A stretch of DNA of 64,000 nt from Tritrichomonas musculus (Eukaryota > Parabasalia > Tritrichomonadida > Tritrichomonadidae). Position 1 is the first letter of the stretch. The number at the start of each line of letters is the position of its first letter. The DNA is taken from positions 1,488,001 to 1,552,000 of the forward strand of contig JAPFFF010000006.1 of assembly GCA_039105265.1 (NCBI GenBank). The letters run 5' to 3'. The notes beneath the pieces were generated by a model that ran no database searches, had not been told where the DNA came from, and saw nothing but the letters and a program-made list of their open reading frames with translations. A program made the position numbers and the translations under genes. Below are positions 54,358-64,000 of the stretch, piece after piece.

Positions 54358-54687
54358 TTATTCCTTATTGGTTAAAACTGTTGCTGCAATCTTCTTTAAC
54401 TCTTCTAATTCTTGTTTCTTTCTTAATCTATATTCTTTTTGTTGTAATCTTCTAGCTTCTAATCTTTCTTCTTGACTCATATACTTACTCTTTCTTCCTC
54501 TTTTCTGTTTTACGGCTTCGCGCGTTTTCCGAGTGTCAAACGAGGCGTTAGAGCTCGCAGCGATTGCATTTTCTATTTTAGGTTCTTCTTCAATTATATT
54601 TTTAAGATCCTCATTAGATTTAGATTTGGTTAATTTCTTTATCACCTTTGTTTGATTGAATTGTGTTAGATCTATTTTATTTGACAT
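54358..54687 (-). CDS. Basic protein with AT-hook-like and bZIP-like segments, 109 residues (C)
   Basis: The ATG at 54,687 (MSNKIDLTQF) is preferred: the frame extends 24 codons upstream, but that extension is hydrophobic noise overlapping the next gene, and the T-rich motif TTTATTTTTATAGAA lies just before 54,687. The C-terminal half reads VKQKRGRKSKYMSQEE then RLEARRLQQKEYRLRKKQEL, an AT-hook-like core followed by a basic helix of the sort found in small DNA-binding proteins. It may be a regulator or a DNA-packing protein. Confidence 0.6.
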   Translation of the reverse strand: MSNKIDLTQFNQTKVIKKLTKSKSNEDLKNIIEEEPKIENAIAASSNASFDTRKTREAVKQKRGRKSKYMSQEERLEARRLQQKEYRLRKKQELEELKKIAATVLTNKE

Positions 54688-54731
54688 TTCTATAAAAATA
54701 AAAATATAAATTAAAAAGATTAAAATTAATA

Positions 54732-55262
54732 CTACATATTTATTCCATATTTTAGACAAAGATGATATTTATTAACTAACTCATTATATTCTCTATTATA
54801 TACTTGTTTAAAATCAGTACACACTTCTCCATTATCATTTACAATCTTTATAGCTTCTATTTTTCGAATTGGGTTTACTTTTGAACTACAACATTTAATA
54901 TCTTCATCTAAACTAATTTCAACTGATTCGGCTTTAACAATAGCTTTAATAATATTAGATAAAGATGTAGAAGGAACAATAATACAATTCTTTGATATGA
55001 GATTAGCTATTAAAGCTTTATCTTGATTTAATAATATATTAGCATATGTTTCAAGTATTATGTATTTAGGATCTTTTAATTCTTCTTCCTCTTTCGCTTC
55101 TAACTCTATATCTCTTGTAATAACTATTTCTTCTTTACCATCATCTCTTTTATTGATAATGATATTATTACTTATATTAGATGTTGATTGTGCAGCTGCT
55201 TGAGGCTCTAAACTTACATTTGCGTTAATTGCACCTTGATTTAATGATCTCTTCTTTATCAT
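54732..55262 (-). CDS. Conserved Maverick protein of 176 residues (C)
   Basis: The C-terminal domain (ILLNQDKALIANLISKNCII, LSNIIKAIVKAESVEISLDE, IKCCSSKVNPIRKIEAIKIV) aligns with the 191- and 200-residue proteins of A and B, keeping the Cys cluster region and the final Asn/Tyr-Leu-Cys-Leu-type ending. The N-terminus differs. Presence in all three elements marks it as a core gene of unknown function. Confidence 0.7.
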   Translation of the reverse strand: MIKKRSLNQGAINANVSLEPQAAAQSTSNISNNIIINKRDDGKEEIVITRDIELEAKEEEELKDPKYIILETYANILLNQDKALIANLISKNCIIVPSTSLSNIIKAIVKAESVEISLDEDIKCCSSKVNPIRKIEAIKIVNDNGEVCTDFKQVYNREYNELVNKYHLCLKYGINM

Positions 55263-55296
55263 TTACTTTACAAAAAAAGTTAACTAATAAGTATGT

Positions 55297-55731
55297 TTAA
55301 TAATGTATATATTTTTTATTCAGATTAATTGGTTTAAAGTATCCTATTCGCCCTTTATTTCTTTCATTTGCTTTACCTTGTATTTCTCCTAAACTCTCTG
55401 GTTTCTTAAGGTATGGAGGAAGAATAGGAGCTTTAGGCGCTTTATCTTTTTTAATGAAATATCCACCGTCTGTAATAGAAACAGGAGGTTCGTGTAAAGG
55501 TTTTGTTTTATGTTGATTTGATTTAGGTGGTTTTACTGGTTTATTCTCCATATACTTTATTGGTGGTCTATTAATCCTTTGATTAAAAGTAACAGCATAT
55601 GTATTATCATTTGAAAATATACCATAATGATTAAACTCTATATTCTTTTCTGTTTTAGTAGCTTCATTAAACATAGCACCTTCAACACCTACTGTAGTTG
55701 AATTGGGATTTCTGTATTTATTCATTTTCAT
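55297..55731 (-). CDS. 144-residue basic, proline-rich protein (C)
   Basis: No known domain is seen. There is a Pro/Lys-rich middle (NKPVKPPKSNQHKTKPLHEP) and a basic end (KANERNKGRIGYFKPINLNK). The HEPP word and the basic character recall the 77-residue proteins of A and B, but the match is too short to claim homology. Two in-frame ATGs lie close together at the start. Confidence 0.5.
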   Translation of the reverse strand: MKMNKYRNPNSTTVGVEGAMFNEATKTEKNIEFNHYGIFSNDNTYAVTFNQRINRPPIKYMENKPVKPPKSNQHKTKPLHEPPVSITDGGYFIKKDKAPKAPILPPYLKKPESLGEIQGKANERNKGRIGYFKPINLNKKYIHY

Positions 55732-55781
55732 TTCAAAAAAAAATATGATATTAAAGGTAGGTCGGAATTCCGACCAACGAT

Positions 55782-56234
55782 TTATTCAAGTACTAATGGT
55801 TGATGTTCTCCTATAAATAGTTCAGGTGTATCTAATTCATATCTTTTACGTAATTCTTCTATCATTGTTTTAGTCTTTTTAGATGCTAATTCGATTGAAT
55901 AATTATAATAACTATATTCCTCATATTTTTGTTCTATATTTGAACCATTAACAAAGAACTCATTCATTTTATAATTTAATCTTCTTCTTGTGTTAGTACT
56001 TAATACAATGTGTTCTATGTCATATTCCTTTATCTTATCAGGATATATTCTCCATACTGTTTTATCTGTTTTGAAAGAGATGTACATTACTTTAGCTAAA
56101 TAATTGTTATGATTTAATTGAATAGGATATTTATCACAAAGAATAGCAAAATTACATTCTTTAAAATCTTCAGGTTTATTGGCTAGAGAAATAATAAAAT
56201 TGATATAATCATATACCTTTAATTGATTTTCCAT
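55782..56234 (-). CDS. Conserved Maverick protein of 150 residues (C)
   Basis: This is the homologue of A's 152-residue protein: LKVYDYINFI, CNFAILCDKYPI, KVMYISFK, STNTRRR, EYSYYNYSI and LFIGEHQPLV. The ATG at 56,234 (MENQLKVYDYI) matches A's start; an upstream in-frame ATG adds only a hydrophobic stretch. TTTTTTATTTCAATCAAAA precedes it. Confidence 0.75.
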   Translation of the reverse strand: MENQLKVYDYINFIISLANKPEDFKECNFAILCDKYPIQLNHNNYLAKVMYISFKTDKTVWRIYPDKIKEYDIEHIVLSTNTRRRLNYKMNEFFVNGSNIEQKYEEYSYYNYSIELASKKTKTMIEELRKRYELDTPELFIGEHQPLVLE

Positions 56235-56282
56235 TTTTGATTGAAATAAAAAATATAAATACAAAAATAAAGTTTGAGTTTT

Positions 56283-56723
56283 TTATTCTTCTTCTTCTTC
56301 ATATTCTTCTTCTTCTTCATATTCTTCATTTATTTTGTATTTATTAAGATTAAACTCTTTTGCATACTTATTACCTTCTTCATTATCATTAAAATACATA
56401 TCTACTTCATCATCAAACTTCTTTGATAAAGAGAGAGGATAGACAATACTAAACCCTTTATCTATTTTATGCATATATTTTTCAAATTGTTTAGTTATTT
56501 TTCTATATTCTTTTTTATCTTCATCACTTATGCATAGATTTTCTTGATGTTTGAATATCCACATTAAATTATAATTTACAAATCTTGATACTAAATTGAA
56601 AGCTTCTTTATCATTATTTAATACTTTATCACAAATATCAGCAAACATATCATACTTATAAGTACCATATGTTCTTAATTTTTTAGATGCATATTTTGCG
56701 AAAGCAATTGTGGCTGATTCCAT
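56283..56723 (-). CDS. 146-residue protein with acidic tail (C)
   Basis: This is a helical protein (IAFAKYASKKLRTYGTYKYD, AFNLVSRFVNYNLMWIFKHQ) ending in a Glu/Tyr tail (EEEYEEEEEYEEEE). No family is recognised and no homologue is seen in A or B. It is the outermost gene of element C. Confidence 0.55.
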   Translation of the reverse strand: MESATIAFAKYASKKLRTYGTYKYDMFADICDKVLNNDKEAFNLVSRFVNYNLMWIFKHQENLCISDEDKKEYRKITKQFEKYMHKIDKGFSIVYPLSLSKKFDDEVDMYFNDNEEGNKYAKEFNLNKYKINEEYEEEEEYEEEEE

Positions 56724-56960
56724 TTTTGTATTTTGGGTGTTGTATAATAGCGTGATAAAAAATATATAAAAAATTTAAAATAAAAATTAAAAAATATAAA
56801 GAGGAATTATATTTCACACACTGTGATGGTGATGTGACCACCACGGTGCTTTTAAATTTTGAAGTAAAAACTTTTTGAGAAAATGGCTTTTTGAGAAAAT
56901 AGCTTTTTGATATGAAATAGCGCCAAATTTGTAGATATTTATTTACTGATAATATCTCGA
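56724..56960. other. AT-rich spacer between element C and the tandem repeats
   Basis: No gene is seen. It holds a small GC-richer inverted block (GGTGATGTGACCACC near 56,829) and three copies of a ~16 bp word CTTTTTGAGAAAAT(G/A)G near 56,870-56,910. The right border of C may lie here. Confidence 0.4.
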
Positions 56961-57490
56961 AGATAATAATTTACAGATTATTTCTCCAAAATACCAATTC
57001 GCAGGTAGTTATTGATGGATAATATTACGCAAACAGTAATTCTCAGACAGTTAATTACGAATAATATCAGACAGATAATAATTTACAGATTATTTCTCCA
57101 AAATACCAATTCGCAGGTAGTTATTGATGGATAATATTACGCAAACAGTAATTCTCAGACAGTTAATTACGAATAATATCAGACAGATAATAATTTACAG
57201 ATTATTTCTCCAAAATACCAATTCGCAGGTAGTTATTGATGGATAATATTACGCAAACAGTAATTCTCAGACAGTTAATTACGAATAATATCAGACAGAT
57301 AATAATTTACAGATTATTTCTCCAAAATACCAATTCGCAGGTAGTTATTGATGGATAATATTACGCAAACAGTAATTCTCAGACAGTTAATTACGAATAA
57401 TATCAGACAGATAATAATTTACAGATTATTTCTCCAAAATACCAATTCGCAGGTAGTTATTGATGGATAATATTACGCAAACAATAATTA
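56961..57490. repeat. 112 bp tandem repeat, about 4.7 copies
   Basis: Exact spacing of 112 bp between recurrences of TTACAGATTATTTCTCC (56,971; 57,083; 57,195; 57,307; 57,419). The copies look nearly identical apart from the last, which runs into the 26 bp array. Confidence 0.95.
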
Positions 57491-57491
57491 A

Positions 57492-60400
57492 CTACTCGAT
57501 GCATCTAATTAAACAAACTACTCGATGTTACTGATTAAACAAACTACTCGATGTTACCAATTAAACAAACTACTCGATGCATCTAATTAAACAAACTACT
57601 CGATTCATCTAATTAATTCAAACTACTCGATGCATCTAATTAAACACACTATTCGATGTTATAAATTAAACAATTTCTAGATGTTACCAATTAATTCAAA
57701 CTACTCGATGCATCTAATTAAACAAACTACTCGATGTTACCAATTAATTCAAACTACTCGATGCATCTAATTAAACAAACTACTCGATACATCTAATTAA
57801 ACAAACTACTCGATTCATCTAATTAAACAAACTACTCGATGCATCTAATTAAACAAACTACTCGATGTTACCAATTAATTCAAACTACTCGATGCATCTA
57901 ATTAAACAAACTACTCGATGCATCTAATTAAACAAACTAGTCGATGTTACCAATTAATTCAAACTACTCGATGAATCTAATTAAACAAACTAGTCGATGT
58001 TACTAATTAAACAAACTACTCGATGCATCTAATTAAACAAACTACTCGATGCATCTAATTGAACAAACTACTCGATGCATCTAATTAAACAAACTACTCG
58101 ATGCATCTAATTAAACAAACTACTCGATGCATCTAATTAAACAAACTACTCGATGCATCTAATTAAACAAACTACTCGATGCATCTAATTAAACAAACTA
58201 CTCGATGCATCTAATTAAACAAACTACTCGATGCATCTAATTAAACAAACTACTCGATGCATCTAATTAAACAAACTACTCGATGTTACCAATTAATTCA
58301 AACTACTCGATGCATCTAATTAAACAAACTACTCGATGCATCTAATTAAACAAACTAGTCGATGTTACCAATTAATTCAAACTACTCGATGCATCTAATT
58401 AAACACACTATTCGATGTTACTAATTAAACAAACTAGTCGATGTTACCAATTAATTCAAACTACTCGATGCATCTAATTAAACAAACTATTCGATGCATC
58501 TAATTAAACAAACTACTCGATGTTACCAATTAATTCAAACTACTCGATGCATCTAATTAAACAAACTACTCGATGCATCTAATTAAATAAACTACTCGAT
58601 GCATCTAATTAAACAAACTACTCGATGCATCTAATTAAACAAACTACTCGATGCATCTAATTAAACAAACTACTCGATGTTACCAATTAATTCAAACTAC
58701 TCGATGCATCTAATTAAACAAACTACTCGATGCATCTAATTAAATAAACTACTCGATGTTACCAATTAATTCAAACTACTCGATGCATCTAATTAAACAA
58801 ACTACTCGATGCATCTAATTAAATAAACTACTCGATGCATCTAATTAAACAAACTACTCGATGCATCTAATTAAACAAACTACTCGATGCATCTAATTAA
58901 ACAAACTACTCGATGCATCTAATTAAACAAACTACTCGATGCATCTAATTAAACAAACTACTCGATGCATCTAATTAAACAAACTACTCGATGCATCTAA
59001 TTAAACAAACTACTCGATGCATCTAATTAAACAAACTAGTCGATGCATCTAATTAAATAAACTACTCGATGCATCTAATTAAACAAACTACTCGATGCAT
59101 CTAATTAAATAAACTACTCGATGCATCTAATTAAACAAACTACTCGATGCATCTAATTAAATAAACTACTCGATGCATCTAATTAAACAAACTACTCGAT
59201 GCATCTAATTAAATAAACTACTCGATGCATCTAATTAAACAAACTACTCGATGCATCTAATTAAATAAACTACTCGATGCATCTAATTAAACAAACTAGT
59301 CGATGCATCTAATTAAACAAACTAGTCGATGCATCTAATTAAATAAACTACTCGATGCATCTAATTAAATAAACTACTCGATGCATCTAATTAAACAAAC
59401 TACTCGATGCATCTAATTGAACAAACTACTCGATGCATCTAATTAAACAAACTACTCGATGTTACCAATTAATTCAAACTACTCGATGCATCTAATTAAA
59501 CAAACTACTCGATGCATCTAATTAAACAAACTAGTCGATGTTACTAATTAAACAAACTACTCGATGCAAACTACTAATCTAATAAACAAACTACTCGATG
59601 CATCTAATTAAACAAACTACTCGATGCATCTAATTAAACAAACTACTCGATGCAAACTACTCGAATCTAAAACAAACTACTCGATGCATCTAATTAAACA
59701 AACTACTCGATGCATCTAATTAAACAAACTACTCGATGCATCTAACTACTCGATGCATCTAATTAAACAAACTACTCGATGCATCTAATTAAACAAACTA
59801 CTCGATGCATCTAATTAAACAAACTACTCGATGCATCTAATTAAACAAACTACTCGATGCATCTAATTAAACAAACTACTCGATGCATCTAATTAAACAA
59901 ACTAGTCGATGTTACTAATTAAACAAACTACTCGATGCATCTAATTAAACAAACTACTCGATGCATCTAATTAAACAAACTACTCGATGCATCTAATTAA
60001 ACAAACTACTCGATGCATCTAATTAAACAAACTACTCGAATACTAAACAAACTACTCGATGCATCTAATTAAACAAACTACTCGCATCTAATTAAACAAA
60101 CTACTCGATGCATCTAATTAAACAAACTACTCGATGCATCTAATTAAACAAACTACTCGATGCATCTAATTAAACAAACTACTCGATGCATCTAATTAAA
60201 CAAACTACTCGATGCATCTAATTAAACAAACTACTCGATGCATCTAATTAAACAAACTACTCGATGCATCTAATTAAACAAACTAGTCGATGTTACTAAT
60301 TAAACAAACTACTCGATGCATCTAATTGAACAAACTACTCGATGCATCTAATTAAACAAACTACTCGATGCATCTAATTAAACAAACTACTCGATGCATC

Positions 60401-62158
60401 TAATTAAACAAACTACTCGATGCATCTAATTAAACAAACTACTCGATGCATCTAATTAAACAAACTACTCGATGCATCTAATTAAACAAACTACTCGATG
60501 CATCTAATTAAACAAACTACTCGATGCATCTAATTGAACAAACTACTCGATGCATCTAATTAAACAAACTACTCGATGCATCTAATTGAACAAACTACTC
60601 GATGCATCTAATTAAACAAACTACTCGATGCATCTAATTAAACAAACTACTCGATGCATCTAATTAAACAAACTACTCGATGCATTTAATTAAACAAACT
60701 ACTCGATGCATCTAATTAAACAAACTACTCGATGTTACCAATTAATTCAAACTACTCGATGCATCTAATTAAATAAACTACTCGATGCATCTAATGAAAC
60801 AAACTACTCGATGCATCTAATGAAAAAAACTACTCGATGCATCTAATTAAACAAACTACTCGATGCATCTAATGAAACAAACTACTCGATGCATCTAATT
60901 AAACAAACTACTCGATGCATCTAATTAAACAAACTTCTCGATGTTACCAATTAATTCAAACTACTCGATGCATCTAATTAAACAAACTACTCGATGCATC
61001 TAATTAAACAAACTAGTCGATGTTACCAATTAATTCAAACTACTCGATGCATCTAATTAAATAAACTACTCGATGCATCTGATTAAACAAACTACTCGAT
61101 GCATCTAATTAAACAAACTACTCGATGCATCTAATTAAACAAACTATTCGATGCATCTAATTAAACAAACTACTCGATGAATCTAATTAAACAAACTACT
61201 CGATGCATTTAATTAAACAAACTACTCGATGCATCTAATTAAACAAACTACTCGATGTTACCAATTAATTCAAACTACTCGATGCATCTAATTAAATAAA
61301 CTACTCGATGCATCTGATTAAACAAACTACTCGATGCATCTAATTAAACAAACTACTCGATGCATCTAATTAAACAAACTACTCGATGCATCTAATTAAA
61401 CAAACTACTCGATGCATCTAATTAAACAAACTACTCGATGTTACCAATTAATTCAAACTACTCGATGCATCTAATGAAACAAACTACTCGATGCATCTAA
61501 TTAAACAAACTACTCGATGCATCTAATTAAACAAACTACTCGATGCATCTAATTAAACAAACTACTCGATGCATCTAATTAAACAAACTACTCGATGCAT
61601 CTAATTAAACAAACTACTCGATGCATTTAATTAAACAAACTACTCGATGCATCTAATTAAACAAACTACTCGATGTTACCAATTAATTCAAACTACTCGA
61701 TGCATCTAATTAAATAAACTACTCGATGCATCTAATGAAACAAACTACTCGATGCATCTAATGAAAAAAACTACTCGATGCATCTAATTAAACAAACTAC
61801 TCGATGCATCTAATGAAACAAACTACTCGATGCATCTAATTAAACAAACTACTCGATGCATCTAATTAAACAAACTTCTCGATGTTACCAATTAATTCAA
61901 ACTACTCGATGCATCTAATTAAACAAACTACTCGATGCATCTAATTAAACAAACTAGTCGATGTTACCAATTAATTCAAACTACTCGATGCATCTAATTA
62001 AACAAACTAGTCGATGTTACCAATTAATTCAAACTACTCGATGCATCTAATTAAACAAACTACTCGATGCATCTAATTAAACACACTATTCGATGCATCT
62101 AATTAAACAAACTAGTCGATGTTACTAATTAAACAAACTACTCGATGTTACTAATTAC
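57492..62158. repeat. 26/27 bp satellite-like array, about 180 copies
   Basis: The main unit is 26 bp: CTACTCGATG, then CATCTAATTA, then AACAAA. A 27 bp variant has TTACCAATTAATTCAAA in place of the second part. Further variants (CTAGTCGATG, ATGAAAC, AAATAAAC) recur in ordered clusters, so there is higher-order structure. Units contain the palindromes ATGCAT and TAATTA. There are no open frames of note. Confidence 0.97.
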
Positions 62159-62301
62159 TTAAAATCATAATACATTTATATTTTCAAAAATTTAAAAATA
62201 ATCAAATCTTCCAAATAAACAATAATAATTATAACAAAAAATTAATTGAATAACGTCAAGGGGAAACTTGCTTTTTATATAATATTTTGTAATTAAACAA
62301 A
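62159..62301. other. AT-rich spacer, possible MULE 3' end region
   Basis: No gene is seen. It lies between the satellite array and the stop codon of the minus-strand transposase gene, so one terminus of the MULE may be here or within the array. I could not identify a terminal repeat because the other end of the element is outside the window. Confidence 0.35.
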
Positions 62302-64000
62302 TTAATCATAATATCCATATTCATACTCATATTCATTGTTGTCGTTATCATCATTGTCGTTATCTTCATATTCATTGTTGCCTTCTTTGTATTTAATGAT
62401 TTCATTATCATATTCATTAACACTATAGCTATTACTTTCTTCATATTCATCTTCATTTACATTTTTTTCTTGCTGCAATTGTTGCCATTTTTTTAATGCA
62501 GGGCATGTTCTAGCAAAATGTTTTGCCCCGTTGCAAATTATGCAATGTCTTTTTGCCATCTTATCTTTTAATGGACTGAAATCGATAAATTTTCGTATTT
62601 CATTTAAATTTGGACAATTCTTTGTATCATGATTATCATTGCAGATCTGACATTTAACTTTTTTCTCTTTCTTATTTTTCTCGCTTTTTCTTTGCCTTTT
62701 ATATCTTCCTTCTTTTGGTCTTCCCGCCCTTTTTCCATAAGGCTCTTGGACTTTTGGAATGCCTAAAAGTTCATTTTCTAGATCATGCAAAGTTGTCATA
62801 ACTTTTTTATAGTTTTCATTGCTTTGACACCCGAGCTCAGCCAAGCTTTTGCATTCAGCCGCGATATCTAAGTACCTCTTTTTTTTTGATCTTGATCCAT
62901 GCTTCGCATTTAAATTTATAAAAGGAATTTCATTTTTTTCATTAATTTGGCATTCTGTATATTCTATTTCACTTAATATCCATCTTTTAGAAATTATATC
63001 TTTACATATTTTTAGATCAATTTTATTTTCAATGAAAACTTTAATAATGTGAGAGCATTGTAGTCCAGTTGTGGTAATCTTACCACAACTGCATTCCCAA
63101 TGATCGTTCTTGGTAACGATAAAAGAATCTCCTGTTTTCTTTACACAGATTTTCCATTCTCCTTCTTTTTTTTTTTCTAGGAACTCCTTTTCAGGATCTT
63201 CTGCTTTTTGAAGTGATCCTATAATAGATTCACTTATTCGTCTTTCAATATTAAATTCTTTCATGAATTCAAATATACGTTTATCTGATATTTTGCACAG
63301 GTTTCGACCTTTGAAATATTCTCGATTCATCATACGTCTTTGATCTGCACGTGTAATAATATTTCGCATGTCTACAAGTGATAACAAATGGGAACCACAT
63401 AAATTTTTAATATTTGAATTATTACATTCCGAAAAAATGTTTGAAAGATAACCAAGAGACCATACATTCTTTGTAAAAGCTTTGGTAGACGTTCCCAATC
63501 TATCTTTGAATGATTTATTAAAGAATTCATTTATATTATCAAACTTTTTCAGTTCACTTATTAATGTTAAACATTTTTCTGTGTTCTTTGTAAACACTAG
63601 CTCATGAAATTTATGAATTAATATATCTTTTTCAGCTTTTGGTATGCTCATCTGATTTACAATATCAGTGAATAAGCACAGCTTATGCCAAATGCATACT
63701 ATTCTGGCAATTTTGGAACACTTTGGATCATTTTTGAGATTATGATAGGCAGAATTAAGCATTAAATCATCATCTGAACATATTGTTTTGATCATATTTG
63801 ATGATGGAAGTTTGTATGCTAAAAGTTTCATGATCCATTCGAAAATATCTGAGGTTACATTTGAACAAAATACAATGCCACCAGATCTTAATTCACGATT
63901 TCTTCCTATAAGGCTGATAGGAATCATGGTCCAATTGTTCTTTAAACCTCTATACGTTGGGTCTATGCAAACGAAATCACCGAAATTTTGAAGATTTTTC
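62302..64000 (-). CDS. MULE (Mutator-like) transposase, 5' end outside window
   Basis: The frame stays open to the right edge, so the ATG at 63,927 is internal. At the edge the protein reads GDFVCIDPTYRGLKNNWTMI, the first catalytic Asp region of MULE transposases; TICSDDDLMLNSAYHNLKND is a likely second Asp region. A SWIM zinc finger follows (WECSCGKITTTGLQCSHI). The C-terminal region has a basic RPKEGRYKRQRKSEKNKK stretch, two zinc knuckles (CQICNDNHDTKNC and CIICNGAKHFARTC), and an acidic Asn/Asp/Tyr tail. About 565 residues are seen with no stops, so the gene looks intact here. It is a cut-and-paste DNA transposase. Confidence 0.85.
   Translation of the reverse strand, partial: KNLQNFGDFVCIDPTYRGLKNNWTMIPISLIGRNRELRSGGIVFCSNVTSDIFEWIMKLLAYKLPSSNMIKTICSDDDLMLNSAYHNLKNDPKCSKIARIVCIWHKLCLFTDIVNQMSIPKAEKDILIHKFHELVFTKNTEKCLTLISELKKFDNINEFFNKSFKDRLGTSTKAFTKNVWSLGYLSNIFSECNNSNIKNLCGSHLLSLVDMRNIITRADQRRMMNREYFKGRNLCKISDKRIFEFMKEFNIERRISESIIGSLQKAEDPEKEFLEKKKEGEWKICVKKTGDSFIVTKNDHWECSCGKITTTGLQCSHIIKVFIENKIDLKICKDIISKRWILSEIEYTECQINEKNEIPFINLNAKHGSRSKKKRYLDIAAECKSLAELGCQSNENYKKVMTTLHDLENELLGIPKVQEPYGKRAGRPKEGRYKRQRKSEKNKKEKKVKCQICNDNHDTKNCPNLNEIRKFIDFSPLKDKMAKRHCIICNGAKHFARTCPALKKWQQLQQEKNVNEDEYEESNSYSVNEYDNEIIKYKEGNNEYEDNDNDDNDNNEYEYEYGYYD

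Larger units (their letters stand above)
41416..56723. mobile_element. Maverick/Polinton C, divergent lineage, partial
   Basis: Parts from left to right: two giant related proteins (minus), a 251-residue protein and DNA polymerase B (plus), then five small minus-strand genes, of which at least two (176 and 150 residues) are homologues of A/B genes. Arg codon AGA and Ile codon ATA are used more than in A and B, and GATC is common, so this is a separate lineage, not the missing part of B. No integrase, ATPase, major capsid gene or terminal inverted repeats are visible, so it appears incomplete; within the visible part the genes look open with no obvious breaks. Confidence 0.75.

Noticed and set aside
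54688-54759. N-terminal membrane anchor on the AT-hook-like protein
   Set aside because: The extension overlaps the neighbouring gene and is translated from the T-rich upstream motif; the ATG at 54,687 is better placed.
8014-56723. B and C as one giant element
   Set aside because: Both carry a homologue of the 191-residue core gene, codon use and GATC frequency change sharply at ~41.1 kb, and C's polymerase is from a different lineage than A's.
57492-62158. CRISPR array
   Set aside because: The units are directly contiguous 26/27 bp repeats with no unique spacers, and the setting is eukaryotic.
1-64000. tRNA or rRNA genes
   Set aside because: I looked for GC-richer cloverleaf-like blocks; only the 41,111-41,195 block stood out, and it does not fit a tRNA.

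Overview
The window reads as nuclear DNA of a trichomonad (parabasalid flagellate such as Trichomonas or Tritrichomonas). The evidence is AT-rich DNA with intron-free genes, BspA-like leucine-rich-repeat genes, a DUF3447 ankyrin/LRR pseudogene of trichomonad type, a TBC1D31-like gene, a MULE transposase and, above all, nested Maverick/Polinton elements, which are very abundant in trichomonads. I cannot fix the species by eye.

Layout. (1) 1-5.2 kb is host sequence: the 3' end of a BspA-like LRR gene, a TBC1D31-like gene, and a decayed DUF3447+LRR gene on the minus strand that carries a ~350 bp MITE. (2) ~5.22-6.73 kb is an old Maverick fragment (D). (3) ~6.9-8.0 kb is poorly coding DNA with one decayed unknown coding trace. 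(4) 8.0-41.1 kb is a Maverick (B) split by a younger, whole-looking Maverick (A, 11,053-31,590). A has 458 bp terminal inverted repeats that look identical and a 6 bp target duplication TATGTC, and it sits inside a B gene. (5) 41.4-56.7 kb is part of a third, divergent Maverick lineage (C) with its own DNA polymerase B and two giant paralogous proteins. (6) 57.0-62.16 kb is tandem repeat: about 4.7 copies of a 112 bp unit, then about 180 copies of a 26/27 bp unit. (7) 62.3-64.0 kb is a MULE transposase gene running off the right edge.

A and B share most of their gene set: packaging ATPase (A only in this window), protein-primed-type DNA polymerase B (A only), retroviral-type integrase, major capsid protein, a small beta-rich candidate minor capsid protein, a fibre-like repeat protein, a large protein of unknown function, and a series of short proteins conserved between elements. 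Replication would use PolB and the inverted termini, integration the integrase, and particle formation the capsid proteins and ATPase. C carries homologues of some of the short proteins and a distinct polymerase, but no integrase, ATPase or major capsid gene that I can recognise.

The observation I rate highest is compositional. The tetranucleotide GATC is almost absent from A and B (by eye, only two symmetric sites in A's inverted repeats and one site in B) but common in C and in host genes. Other points of interest are an HNH nuclease module inside A's polymerase, an OTU-like Cys/His segment at the N-terminus of both polymerases, a tiny membrane protein conserved in A and B, a T-rich motif just upstream of many Maverick start codons, and hairpin-bearing repeats in B and at the B/C junction.
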